Shown here one piece after another: positions 8,664-17,474 of a stretch of 64,000 nucleotides of DNA. The stretch is from Paenibacillus sp. XY044. GTDB taxonomy: Bacteria; Bacillota; Bacilli; Paenibacillales; Paenibacillaceae. The stretch is from assembly GCF_002257645.1 (NCBI RefSeq), contig NZ_NQMO01000016.1, positions 1-64,000 on the forward strand. Reading direction: 5' to 3'. Within the stretch, counting starts at the first letter, position 1. The number at the start of each line of letters is the position of its first letter. Below the pieces are notes generated by a model that ran no database searches, was not told where the DNA came from, and saw nothing but the letters and a program-made list of their open reading frames with translations. A program made the position numbers and the translations under genes.

Positions 8664-9241
8664 GCTTTGGCGCCTGCGGTCTGCTTCAGGAAGTTACGCA
8701 GTATCTGGTGACCGTAATCGGTAATGATCGACTCCGGATGGAACTGAACGCCTTCAATCGGATACTCCTTATGACGCAGCCCCATAATTTCGCCTTCCTC
8801 GGTTTCTGCGGTGATTTCCAGGCAGTCCGGCAGACTGTCCCGTTCCACCAGGAGCGAATGGTACCTTGTCGCCGTAAAAGGTGAAGGAAGTCCTTCGAAC
8901 ACGGAAGTGCCGTGATGATGGATCGACGACGTTTTTCCGTGCATCAGCCGTTCGGCCCGGATGACATTGCCGCCGAATGCCTGCCCAATGGCCTGGTGGC
9001 CCAAGCACACGCCGAAAATCGGGATTTTGCCTTTAAAATACTCAATCGTCTCCAGGCTGATCCCCGCCTCGTTCGGCGTGCAGGGACCCGGGGAGATCAA
9101 GATATGATCGGGTGCAAGCTCCTCAATGCCGGACACGGTAATTTCATCGTTACGGTATACCTTCACTTCCTGTCCGAGTTCCCCCAAATACTGCACCAGA
9201 TTGTACGTAAAAGAGTCATAATTGTCGATAACCAAAATCAT
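8660..9241 (-). CDS. pabA: Aminodeoxychorismate/anthranilate synthase glutaminase subunit
   Basis: 193 aa class I glutamine amidotransferase. It hydrolyses glutamine and passes ammonia to PabB (and possibly TrpE, as the dual-use PabA of Bacillus does). Seen: LVIDNYDSFTYNLVQYLGE at the start, the oxyanion motif SPGPCTP, nucleophile motif GVCLGHQAI (Cys ~79), and the C-terminal His-Glu pair in VQFHPESI. Four bases separate it from pabB. Confidence 0.95.
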   Translation of the reverse strand: MILVIDNYDSFTYNLVQYLGELGQEVKVYRNDEITVSGIEELAPDHILISPGPCTPNEAGISLETIEYFKGKIPIFGVCLGHQAIGQAFGGNVIRAERLMHGKTSSIHHHGTSVFEGLPSPFTATRYHSLLVERDSLPDCLEITAETEEGEIMGLRHKEYPIEGVQFHPESIITDYGHQILRNFLKQTAGAKA

Positions 9242-9245
9242 ATGC

Positions 9246-10844
9246 TCAACCCCTTATCCCAGATTTGGCGGCGGATTCCTCCTCGCTGCAGAGAACCGCC
9301 AGGATCATGCCTTTCGCCTTGTTTTGGCATTCCCGGTATTCCCGGTAAGGGTCGGAATCGATGACGATTCCCGCCCCGGCCTGGATATATCCCGTGCCGT
9401 CCAGGACGGCCATCGTTCTTATGATAATATTTAATTCCATATTGCCGTTGTAGTCAATCCAGCCGATCGAGCCGGTGTAAGGCCCGCGCCTAACCGGTTC
9501 AAGCTCCTCGATGATTTCCATCGTCCTCACCTTGGGAGCGCCGGTGATGGTTCCTCCAGGGAAAAAGGCGGCGATCACGTCGTATGCCCCTTTGCCCGGA
9601 GCGAGCTGGCCTTCAACCTGAGAAACGAGGTGCATCACGTGGGAGTAATGCTCGACCGTCATCAGCTCCGGGACGTGCACCGAGCCGTACGCGGCCACCT
9701 TCCCCAGATCGTTGCGCTCGAGATCCACCAGCATGATATGCTCGGCTCTCTCTTTCTCGCTGCCCAGCAGCTCGGCTGCCATGGCCGCATCTTCCTGCGG
9801 GGTAAGCCCCCGGCGTCTCGTACCTGCGATTGGGCGGGTGCTGATCCGCTCCCCCTGCAGCTTCACCAGCAGTTCCGGGGAGCCGCTGACCAGTGTCAAT
9901 TCCGGGGAACGCAGAAGCCCCATATAAGGGGAAGGGTTCAGCAGGCGAAGCCATTCATAGGCCTGTTCCGGCGGCGAATTCAGGTCCAGCTCCTGACGGA
10001 GCGACAGATTCACCTGGAAGACGTCCCCCTCGCGAATATACTGCTGGATGGCCCGCACAGCCTGTTCAAAGGATTCCTGCGGGAATCCGGTGCGCAGCTG
10101 CGGCCACTCCAGCCGGGGTGCCATTTCCTCCGCCTGCTTTCGCCGCCGGTCCGCAGCGGTCTGGGTCCCATCGTCCAGGTTCACTATGGACAGCCACAGC
10201 GATTGCATGGACCGGGCCCGTTCGGCTGCCTCCTCGTAAAGCGCACCCAGCCTCTGCCGGATCACATCCCTGTCCAGTCCCTCCGCGTCAAAATGCACAT
10301 GGACCGTGCAGTACACCTTCCGGCTGTCCGCGTCATGGATCCACACCTCTTCCATCCGCATCCACAAATAATCCGGGAATGCCGGAAGATCGGCTGCGGT
10401 GGACGGCAGAGACTCGAGGGAACGGACGATGTCATACCCCAAAAAGCCGACGCATCCCCCAAGGAACGGCGGCAAGTCTTCATCTTGCTGCTGGGCAGCC
10501 CGGTACGGCGCCATCCACCGCTGTTGCACCTGCAGCGGACTTCCGCCGACCTTCTCAGTGACACCGCTCGGCAGGTCTGTCACGACGCCGCCGTTATCTT
10601 TCCCGCGAAGCACGGATACCGGCTGCAGCCCCAGGTAGGTATACCGCCCCTCCTTGCCGCTCTCCAGCACGAAGGAATAGGGCGAGGCCTGTTCCCAGGC
10701 CGCCGTCCAAGCCGCCGGGAGCTCCCCTTCTTCCTGCCAGTCCGGTCCTCCGGACGACAGCACATATGGAAACATCGTGATACCCTCTGCGGCCCAATCC
10801 ATCCATTGATCCAAGGTGATCAAGCCGCCCTCATTTCTCTTCAT
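9246..10844 (-). CDS. pabB: Aminodeoxychorismate synthase component I
   Basis: 532 aa. It converts chorismate and ammonia to aminodeoxychorismate, opening the PABA branch of folate synthesis. The C-terminal chorismate-binding domain shows IAGTRRRG, SEKERAEHIMLVDLERNDLGKVA, GGTITGAPKVRTMEIIEELEP and AGAGIVIDSDP. First gene of the pabB-pabA-pabC-folP-folB-folK-yazB-dusB operon. AAGGGG lies 8 nt before the ATG. Confidence 0.95.
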   Translation of the reverse strand: MKRNEGGLITLDQWMDWAAEGITMFPYVLSSGGPDWQEEGELPAAWTAAWEQASPYSFVLESGKEGRYTYLGLQPVSVLRGKDNGGVVTDLPSGVTEKVGGSPLQVQQRWMAPYRAAQQQDEDLPPFLGGCVGFLGYDIVRSLESLPSTAADLPAFPDYLWMRMEEVWIHDADSRKVYCTVHVHFDAEGLDRDVIRQRLGALYEEAAERARSMQSLWLSIVNLDDGTQTAADRRRKQAEEMAPRLEWPQLRTGFPQESFEQAVRAIQQYIREGDVFQVNLSLRQELDLNSPPEQAYEWLRLLNPSPYMGLLRSPELTLVSGSPELLVKLQGERISTRPIAGTRRRGLTPQEDAAMAAELLGSEKERAEHIMLVDLERNDLGKVAAYGSVHVPELMTVEHYSHVMHLVSQVEGQLAPGKGAYDVIAAFFPGGTITGAPKVRTMEIIEELEPVRRGPYTGSIGWIDYNGNMELNIIIRTMAVLDGTGYIQAGAGIVIDSDPYREYRECQNKAKGMILAVLCSEEESAAKSGIRG

Positions 10845-10885
10845 TTTCTGATCCCCTTCAATACAAGACCCGTCTATTGGTTGTC

Positions 10886-10914
10886 AGTATACTTGGAGTC
10901 GGCAGGTTTGAAAA
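10886..10914 (-). promoter_or_regulatory. Folate operon promoter
   Basis: Minus strand: -35 TTTTCA (10914-10909), 17-nt spacer, -10 TATACT (10891-10886), about 40 nt before the pabB start. The -10 is good and the -35 weak. Confidence 0.5.
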
Positions 10915-10965
10915 GCTTTTTTCCAAAAAGAAGCCTGATAGCCTGCCAGCAGGCCGCTTTCAGGA

Positions 10966-11001
10966 ATAAAAAAAACCTGCAGCCGGATCAACCGGCAGCA
11001 G
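10966..11001 (-). terminator. cysK terminator
   Basis: Hairpin CCTGCTGCCGGTT / CCGGCTGCAGG followed by eight T on the minus strand, shortly after the cysK stop. Confidence 0.88.
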
Positions 11002-11034
11002 GGGCGAGAGCTTTTACAATGTATAAGACGCTAA

Positions 11035-11973
11035 TTATCCCTCAAAGTTATACAGCGGCGTGCTCAAATAACGCTCGCCGTTACTTGGGATGACCACTAC
11101 CACACGCTTGCCTTTACCGAGCTCCTTGGCCACTTTAAGCGCGGCAAACACGGCAGCGCCCGAAGAAATACCGGACAGAACGCCTTCTTCCTTGGCGACG
11201 CGGCGGGCCGTTTCAAATGCCTCATCGTTCTCCACGTGAATAATTTCATCATAAATGTCACGGTTGAGGATATCCGGAATGAAGTTGGCGCCCAGACCTT
11301 GAATTTTGTGCGGCCCTGGTTTGCCTCCCGCCAAGATTGGGGAAGCCGCTGGCTCAACAGCTACAATTTTGATGTCAGGGAAGCGGTTCTTCAGCACTTC
11401 GCCGGCACCGGAAATCGTTCCGCCCGTTCCGATCCCTGCCACGAATGCGTCAAGGGAACCGCCAATGGAATCAATCGCTTCCACAATTTCCGGACCTGTC
11501 GTTTCACGGTGAATCTTCACGTTGGCCGGGTTTTTGAACTGCTCAGCCATGAAGTAATCCGGATTTTCCTTCACGATTTCTTCGGCTTTCTTAACGGCAC
11601 CGTTCATGCCTTCGGCTCCCGGCGTCAAAACCAATTCGGCACCATAGGCGCGAAGCAGGTTGCGGCGCTCAAGACTCATCGTTTCAGGCATTACGATGAC
11701 ACTCTTGTAGCCTTTGGCTGCAGCTACCATAGCTAGACCGATACCGGTATTGCCGCTTGTCGCTTCGACAATCGTACCGCCAGGCTTCAGAAGGCCGTCC
11801 TCTTCGGCTTGTTCAACGATGCTGATCGCAATCCGGTCCTTAACGCTGGAACCTGGATTTTGATATTCCAGCTTCAGATAAATTTCCGCGCTGTCTTCCG
11901 GTGCAAGCCGGTTCAGCCGGACCAGGGGTGTTTCTCCGATTAGTTCCGTTACGTTGTTGACGACCTTAGCCAT
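11035..11973 (-). CDS. cysK: Cysteine synthase A (O-acetylserine sulfhydrylase)
   Basis: 312 aa PLP enzyme making L-cysteine from O-acetylserine and sulfide. Seen: the PLP-lysine segment NPGSSVKDRIA (~40-50), the substrate loop TSGNTGIGLAM (~70-80), and the phosphate-binding GTGGTISG (~180-187). It has a good ribosome site (GGGAGG) and its own promoter and terminator, so it is a separate unit between yacD and pabB. In B. subtilis CysK also partners the CymR repressor. Confidence 0.96.
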   Translation of the reverse strand: MAKVVNNVTELIGETPLVRLNRLAPEDSAEIYLKLEYQNPGSSVKDRIAISIVEQAEEDGLLKPGGTIVEATSGNTGIGLAMVAAAKGYKSVIVMPETMSLERRNLLRAYGAELVLTPGAEGMNGAVKKAEEIVKENPDYFMAEQFKNPANVKIHRETTGPEIVEAIDSIGGSLDAFVAGIGTGGTISGAGEVLKNRFPDIKIVAVEPAASPILAGGKPGPHKIQGLGANFIPDILNRDIYDEIIHVENDEAFETARRVAKEEGVLSGISSGAAVFAALKVAKELGKGKRVVVVIPSNGERYLSTPLYNFEG

Positions 11974-12081
11974 AGGTAAATCCTCCCTGTTTATAATGAA
12001 TTTAATGGATAACTGCTATATACAAAATTCTGAAAGAGAATCTGGCTGGCTTGGATCAAAACTATATCCGAGTAATTAAGT

Positions 12082-12126
12082 AGGTATTTATACCTTCATA
12101 TTATCAACCTTCCACCTCAATGTCAA
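12082..12126 (-). promoter_or_regulatory. cysK promoter with start-site palindrome
   Basis: Minus strand: perfect -35 TTGACA (12126-12121), 17-nt spacer, -10 TAATAT (12103-12098). The expected start (~12091) lies in the palindrome AGGTATTTATACCT (12082-12095). The leader is ~115 nt. A repressor site at this position would block initiation; CymR is a reasonable candidate from family knowledge but is not shown. Confidence 0.6.
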
Positions 12127-12153
12127 TACGAACCCTGACGTAAGGCCTGGTTG

Positions 12154-12233
12154 TATTAAAAAAAGCATCCTGAAAACGTATGTAACCCAGATGCGTAATC
12201 ATGGCAGCCGCTTCTGTCGTTTTAGGATGCTTT
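12154..12233 (-). terminator. yacD terminator overlapping the gene end
   Basis: Arms AAAGCATCCTAAAACG and CGTTTTCAGGATGCTTT enclose a ~40-nt loop, followed by a T-run. The upstream arm overlaps the last codons of yacD. Confidence 0.7.
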
Positions 12234-13178
12234 GGATGGCGATATTTTGATCAAAATTTTGGCGTCGTATTTGTTTCTCAACTGTTCTTCCAGCTGCGAA
12301 AGGGGAACTGCTTCGCTTAGGGCCAGCTGTTTGCGGGCCTCCTGAGCGATCTCCTCGCTGCTCTTTGTACTGCTGTTCTCCACGTCGATGACCCGGACGA
12401 CCGCATAACCGTCTTTTATCCTTACCGGGCCCGCCGCGTCCCCTGGCTCCAGCGTTGAAGCTGTCTGCAGTATTTCAGGAGCCATAAAGGGATCATCTGC
12501 TTCAACCATCCCCAGATCGCCGCCCTGATCACGAGTAAATTCATCCAAGGAGTACGCCGACGCCAATGCGCCAAAATCCTCTCCCTGCTGTAGACGATCA
12601 AGCACCCGATTTGCATCATCTTCCGTCTCCGTCTGAATCCAGGCAAGATGATAGATTTTTTGGGGCGCAAATTCCTCTTTATGCTGGTCGATATATCCCT
12701 GTACCTCCGCATCCGTGATGCGGATTCCGGCGGTAGCGATCTTTTCCAAAGTCAGACGGTACTCCGTTTCCGTCCGGATCTCCTCGGGAGTGAGGCTCAG
12801 TTGGTCGGCCATCTCCCGGTAATAGTCCTCCGGCGAGGCGTACCCCTGCATCTCCCGGTCAATCTCCTCCGTTACTTCCTCCGGGGAAACCTTAATTTTC
12901 AGTGCCTGGGCTTCCGCATTTACCGCTTTGTGATTCAGCATCTGCGTCAACGCTTCCTCCCCATGCGTTCGCTTCAGTTCCTCGATCCAGTCGCTTTCCG
13001 TAATGGCATTGCCGTTAAAAGACGCCACTGCATCCGTCCATGCTTGCTTGTCTTCAGCCGGTGACGGCTCACCTGCCGGTTTAAGTCCACGGATGACAAT
13101 CAGACTCCCCATAAACAATACGCCCGCTGCCAAAATAATGACTGCGGCCCATAGCCCCTTCTCCTGTCTGGTTATCAT
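12222..13178 (-). CDS. yacD: Membrane-anchored peptidyl-prolyl isomerase, YacD-like
   Basis: 318 aa. An N-terminal membrane segment (~residues 9-31) anchors an extracytoplasmic PrsA/SurA-type chaperone. The SurA-like N-domain (ITESDWIEELKRTHGEEAL) is followed by a parvulin domain at ~165-265 (IYHLAWIQTETEDDANRVLDRL, then YSLDEFTRDQGGDLG). The anchor has no lipobox cysteine, unlike prsA at 36 kb. Its position after hslO and before cysK matches B. subtilis yacD. Probably helps fold secreted proteins. Confidence 0.85.
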   Translation of the reverse strand: MITRQEKGLWAAVIILAAGVLFMGSLIVIRGLKPAGEPSPAEDKQAWTDAVASFNGNAITESDWIEELKRTHGEEALTQMLNHKAVNAEAQALKIKVSPEEVTEEIDREMQGYASPEDYYREMADQLSLTPEEIRTETEYRLTLEKIATAGIRITDAEVQGYIDQHKEEFAPQKIYHLAWIQTETEDDANRVLDRLQQGEDFGALASAYSLDEFTRDQGGDLGMVEADDPFMAPEILQTASTLEPGDAAGPVRIKDGYAVVRVIDVENSSTKSSEEIAQEARKQLALSEAVPLSQLEEQLRNKYDAKILIKISPSKAS

Positions 13179-13195
13179 ATCATCGGTCCCGTGCC

Positions 13196-14080
13196 TTACT
13201 TCATGGCTTGTTCAAGAATGTCCTGCATTTGTTCCCTGTCAAAATGATACGCTTCGTTACAGAAATGGCACACGACTTCCGCTTGTCCATCTTCCTCGAT
13301 CAAACGCTCCAGTTCCGCTTGACCCAAGCTGATCAGCGTTTGCTCCACCCGCTCACGGGAGCACTGGCAATGGAACTTGATATCCATCTCTTCAAGAACC
13401 TCGACATCCGGAAGCAGCTGCTTCAGCATATCTTCCAGTTCCAGCCCTTGGTCCAGCAGGGTGGTTACCGGCGGAATCACGCTAACCGCCTGCTCAATCG
13501 CGGTGATTTCCTCATCGGAAAGGCCCGGAAGCAGCTGAACGATAAAGCCGCCCGCCTCAAGCACGGAATTGTCTGGAGCGACCAGTACGCCCAAGCCCAC
13601 CGCTGTCGGTGTTTGCTCCGATACGGCAAAATAATACGTAAAGTCCTCTCCGAGCTCTCCCGAAATAATCGGTACGCTACCGCGATAAGGCTCTTTCAGG
13701 CCCAAATCCTTGCTGACGTGCAGGTATCCCTCACGGCCGACCGCGCCGGCAACGTCAAGTTTCCCCTGACTGTTGCTGGGTAAATGGACATGGGGGTTGG
13801 TGACGTATCCCGTCACTTCGCCAAAGGAGTTGGCTTCCACAACGATCTGTCCGATCGGTCCGTCGCCTTTGACTTGAATGTTGAGCTTTTCCTTGCCCTT
13901 GAGCATGGCTCCCATCATGGCAGCGGCCGTCAGCGTGCGTCCCATCGCCGCTGTGGCGGTCGGCCAGGTATCATGCCTTCTGCGAAGCTCCTCCACGAGA
14001 GCCGTCGTTCTCACCGCGAAGGCCCGGACCCGTCCATTCATGGCCGTGCCCCGGATGAGGCGGTCCTGTTTGTTTTCCAT
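13196..14080 (-). CDS. hslO: Hsp33 redox-regulated chaperonin
   Basis: 294 aa. A holdase activated when oxidation releases zinc from four cysteines near the C-terminus: HCQCSRERV and VCHFCNEAY (CxC and CxxC). The N-domain shows LIRGTAMNGRVRAFAVRTT. ATG at 14080 is chosen because AAAGGAGG precedes it; the frame extends to an ATG at 14134 with no ribosome site. It is in the nadA-nadB-nadC-coaX-hslO-yacD run. Confidence 0.95.
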   Translation of the reverse strand: MENKQDRLIRGTAMNGRVRAFAVRTTALVEELRRRHDTWPTATAAMGRTLTAAAMMGAMLKGKEKLNIQVKGDGPIGQIVVEANSFGEVTGYVTNPHVHLPSNSQGKLDVAGAVGREGYLHVSKDLGLKEPYRGSVPIISGELGEDFTYYFAVSEQTPTAVGLGVLVAPDNSVLEAGGFIVQLLPGLSDEEITAIEQAVSVIPPVTTLLDQGLELEDMLKQLLPDVEVLEEMDIKFHCQCSRERVEQTLISLGQAELERLIEEDGQAEVVCHFCNEAYHFDREQMQDILEQAMK

Positions 14081-14189
14081 AGTTTGTACTGCCTCCTTTA
14101 TTGGATGAGCCGGGAAGGCTCTGCCCTTATCCATCTATTTTACCGCAAAACAGGCCCGTTTGGTGATCCGGTTGCTGCTCGCGTGCGAT

Positions 14190-14957
14190 TTAGCGATTGC
14201 GCTCATAAATAATCCGGAGGCCATCAAGCGTCAGCAGTGGATTCACTTCCTGAATGACCTTCGTTTCGCTGGCGATCAGATCCGCCGATCCACCTGTTGC
14301 GACCACTTTCAGAGCAGGAACCTGCATCTCGCCGCGAATCCGCTCCACAATGCCGTCAACCTGTCCAGCATATCCGAAAATAATGCCCGCCTGCATCGCA
14401 TGGACCGTATTTCGTCCGATTACCTTTTTCGGCTTCTCCAGCTCAATCCGCGGCAGCTTCGACGCACGCTGGTACAGTGCTTCGGTGGCAATGCCGATGC
14501 CCGGCACGATCAGGCCGCCGAGATAGGCGCCTTTGGGATCGATGCAGTCGAACGTGGTGGCCGTGCCAAAATCGATCACGACGAGCGGGCCCTGATACTT
14601 CTCCACGGCGGCAACCGCGTTGGCGATCCGGTCAGCCCCGACCTCACGCGGATTTTCGTAGCGAAGATTGAGTCCGGTTTTAATCCCCGGTCCCACGACG
14701 AGCGGCGATTGGTGGATATATTTTTGGCACATCTCCTCAATGACATGCACCATAGGCGGTACCACCGAAGAAATGATTACGCCCTCAATGTTGCTGACCG
14801 GGATTCCGGACATCTGAAACATGTTCCGGAACATAATGCCGTACTCGTCCGGCGTGGAATGATTGACCGTGCTGAGACGGAAATGGTGCAATAGCTCCCG
14901 GTTTCTGTATATCCCCAGGACGATGTTCGTATTCCCGATGTCGATCACCAAAATCAC
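14190..14957 (-). CDS. coaX: Type III pantothenate kinase
   Basis: 255 aa. First step of CoA synthesis from pantothenate; the type III class is actin-like and needs a monovalent cation. Seen: MILVIDIGNTNIVLGIY (~1-17), GADRIANAVAA (~108-118) and VVIDFGTATTFDCI (~126-139). The start is GTG at 14957 with AAGGAGG 10 nt upstream. It follows nadC by 5 nt; B. subtilis has coaX next to hslO too. Confidence 0.95.
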   Translation of the reverse strand: MILVIDIGNTNIVLGIYRNRELLHHFRLSTVNHSTPDEYGIMFRNMFQMSGIPVSNIEGVIISSVVPPMVHVIEEMCQKYIHQSPLVVGPGIKTGLNLRYENPREVGADRIANAVAAVEKYQGPLVVIDFGTATTFDCIDPKGAYLGGLIVPGIGIATEALYQRASKLPRIELEKPKKVIGRNTVHAMQAGIIFGYAGQVDGIVERIRGEMQVPALKVVATGGSADLIASETKVIQEVNPLLTLDGLRIIYERNR

Positions 14958-14962
14958 GGGGG

Positions 14963-15829
14963 CTATCCCTCCTTCACCGCATTGAGGTCGAGGCTGATAT
15001 CCAGGCTGTCGAAGGAATACGTCAGTCTGCCGACCGAAATGACGTCGACGCCGCAGGCCGCGATCCCTTTCACGGTCTTCAAGGACACATTGCCGGAGGC
15101 CTCCACTGTCACATGCGGGGACTTGGCCTTAATGCGCCGAACGGCCTCTTTCATCAGTTCCTGGCTCATGTTATCCAGCATGATGATGTCCGCACCGGCT
15201 TCCATCGCTTCCTCGACCTGCTCAAGCGATTCCGTCTCCACTTCAACGGTCATCGTATGCGGGATAAACGCCCGTGCACGCTCCACAGCCTGGCGGATAC
15301 CGCCGGCTCCTTTGATATGGTTGTCCTTTATCATCACAGCATCATACAGCCCAAAGCGATGATTGGCTCCCCCGCCGACGCGCACCGCGTATTTCTCCAG
15401 CATACGGTGTCCCGGCGTTGTCTTCCGCGTGTCGACCAGACGAGTAGGCAGGCCCTCCAGCGCATCCACGAACGAACGCGTCCGGGTCGCAATGCCCGAC
15501 AGACGCTGAAGCAGATTCAAGGCCAGCCGCTCTCCTGTCAAAATCCGGTGCGTACTGCCCTCCACGACAGCAAGCACCGTTCCCTTCTTTACGTAATCGC
15601 CTTCCGATACCTGAGGCGTGAACGTGAGTGCCGGGTCCACGACTTGAAACACGAGTTCCGATACGGGCAATCCGGCTACCACGCCATCTTCCTTAGCATG
15701 AATGATTCCCTTGGATTCATGTCCGGCCGGGATGGTTGACAGCGTCGTCATATCCCCCGATCCGACATCCTCTCTCAGCCACAGCCGGATGGATTCCACA
15801 AGACTTTCATCATATCCGTTAAACGTCAT
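14963..15829 (-). CDS. nadC: Nicotinate-nucleotide pyrophosphorylase (carboxylating)
   Basis: 288 aa. It converts quinolinate and PRPP to nicotinate mononucleotide. Seen: EDVGSGDMTT (~20-29), LNLLQRLSGIATRT (~104-117), DTRKTTPGHRMLEKYAV (~133-149), GGGANHRFGLYD and IMLDNMS. Overlaps the nadB stop by 11 nt, which suggests coupling. Confidence 0.96.
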   Translation of the reverse strand: MTFNGYDESLVESIRLWLREDVGSGDMTTLSTIPAGHESKGIIHAKEDGVVAGLPVSELVFQVVDPALTFTPQVSEGDYVKKGTVLAVVEGSTHRILTGERLALNLLQRLSGIATRTRSFVDALEGLPTRLVDTRKTTPGHRMLEKYAVRVGGGANHRFGLYDAVMIKDNHIKGAGGIRQAVERARAFIPHTMTVEVETESLEQVEEAMEAGADIIMLDNMSQELMKEAVRRIKAKSPHVTVEASGNVSLKTVKGIAACGVDVISVGRLTYSFDSLDISLDLNAVKEG

Positions 15830-17447
15830 CGCTGATTTCCTCCACTATTCCATGATCCCTCTGCTGCAGCAGATGCTTGCGCCAGCCCTCGTCATCCCGC
15901 AGGGGAAAGTCTTCCCGGTAATGCGCCCCCCGGCTCTCTTCCCGGGTGACAGCCGCGCTGGTCACCAGCAGACAGCTGGTCAGCATGTTGGCAAATTCAA
16001 ATTCTTCACGCTTGCTCAGTCCTGATTGGAAAATCGGCAGCTGGCGCTTCAGTTCATCCAGTCCCTTCAGCAGCAGCGTCTTGTTCCGGCGCAGCCCGAC
16101 ATAACGCACCATCACCTTTTGAAGCTTGAGCCGCCGCTCCACAATCGCCTGCCTTGGCGATTCCAAGCGCCCCTCATCGACTCGGATCTCTTTGGGTTCC
16201 CAGTCCAGCGGGGACAACTCACGCAGGCGGTTCACAATACGCCGACCAAACACGATCGCTTCGGAGAGCGAGTTGCTGGCCAGACGGTTGGCGCCGTGGA
16301 CGCCAGTCGAGGAAACTTCACCGCAGGCAAACAGCCGCTTGATGCTGCTCTCTCCGTTTAGGTCCGTTTTGACGCCGCCCATCATATAATGCGCAGCGGG
16401 AGCCACCGGAATCCAATCCGTCGACATATCGAGCCCGTAAGTCATGCAGGTTTCGTATATGGTCGGAAACCGATGCTTAATCATATCTTCCGGCTCATGC
16501 GTAATATCCAAATAGACGAAAGTGGATTTCGTTTCTTCCATTTCGCAGACGATGGCCCGGGCGACAATATCGCGCGGCGCCAATTCGAGCAGCTCATGGT
16601 ATTTTTCCATAAAACGTTCGCCTTTAATATTACGAAGAACGGCACCTTCGCCCCGAACCGCCTCGGAGATCAAAAATCTCGGGGCACCCGGGTAACAGAG
16701 GGCCGTCGGGTGAAACTGGATAAACTCCATATCGCGAACCTTAGCCCCCGCCCGGTAGGCGATCGCCACGCCATCGGCCGTGGCCACTTCCGGATTGGTG
16801 GTGTACCGGTAGAGCTGTCCCGCGCCGCCGGAACAAAGCACAGTCGCATTCGCCTGCACAAACATCCGCTGCCCGTCCGGACGCTGAACCAGTGCTCCCT
16901 TGCATTCGCCGTCTTCCATAATGACGTCAATCACAAAGTGATGTTCCCATACCTCAATATTATCATGCTCCGCAACCTTCTCAGCCAGCGCTCTGACGAT
17001 TTCGTAGCCGGTCGCGTCCCCGTTCGCATGCAAAATCCGCCGGTGGCTGTGCGCGCCTTCCTGGGTCAGGGCAAGCTCCCCGTTCTCCAGGTCAAACGTT
17101 GCACCGAGCCGGATCAGCTCCTTAACGCCCTCAGGGCCTTCATTGACCAAGAGGTCCACCGAGGAAGAAGAGCACAGCCCTGCACCGGCCATCAGCGTAT
17201 CCTGCCGGTGATACTGAGGGGAATCATCCTCCGAAATTACCGCGGCAATCCCCCCTTGGGCGTACCGGGTGTTGCTTTCGAGCAGTGCCTTTTTCGTTAT
17301 CATGATCACGTGCCGGTCCTGACTGGCCTGAATCGCCGTATACAACCCGGCTATGCCCGAGCCGATGACGATGACATCCGTCTTGGTCCGGGGCAAAGTC
17401 TGCAGATCAAAATCAACCAGATATTGTGGAATCATGTGCCTGTTCAC
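15819..17447 (-). CDS. nadB: L-aspartate oxidase
   Basis: 542 aa flavoprotein oxidising aspartate to iminoaspartate, the substrate of NadA. Seen: FAD dinucleotide fold VIVIGSGIAGLYTAIQA (~25-41), RYAQGGIAA (~63-71), substrate loop HSHRRILHANGDATG, QFHPTAL, and GVHGANRLASNSLSEAIVFG near the end of the FAD domain. A succinate dehydrogenase flavoprotein would look similar, but the nadA/nadC neighbours decide. Confidence 0.96.
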   Translation of the reverse strand: MNRHMIPQYLVDFDLQTLPRTKTDVIVIGSGIAGLYTAIQASQDRHVIMITKKALLESNTRYAQGGIAAVISEDDSPQYHRQDTLMAGAGLCSSSSVDLLVNEGPEGVKELIRLGATFDLENGELALTQEGAHSHRRILHANGDATGYEIVRALAEKVAEHDNIEVWEHHFVIDVIMEDGECKGALVQRPDGQRMFVQANATVLCSGGAGQLYRYTTNPEVATADGVAIAYRAGAKVRDMEFIQFHPTALCYPGAPRFLISEAVRGEGAVLRNIKGERFMEKYHELLELAPRDIVARAIVCEMEETKSTFVYLDITHEPEDMIKHRFPTIYETCMTYGLDMSTDWIPVAPAAHYMMGGVKTDLNGESSIKRLFACGEVSSTGVHGANRLASNSLSEAIVFGRRIVNRLRELSPLDWEPKEIRVDEGRLESPRQAIVERRLKLQKVMVRYVGLRRNKTLLLKGLDELKRQLPIFQSGLSKREEFEFANMLTSCLLVTSAAVTREESRGAHYREDFPLRDDEGWRKHLLQQRDHGIVEEISDDV

Positions 17448-17474
17448 CTGTCTTAAGAGAAAGAGTAGCGCATG

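Noticed and set aside
9630..11093. 487-codon plus-strand ORF
   Set aside because: Antisense to pabB with Arg/His/Pro/Gln-rich composition typical of shadow frames in GC-rich DNA.
11974..12080. Possible S-box or T-box upstream of cysK
   Set aside because: The conserved core motifs of these riboswitches are absent in the leader.
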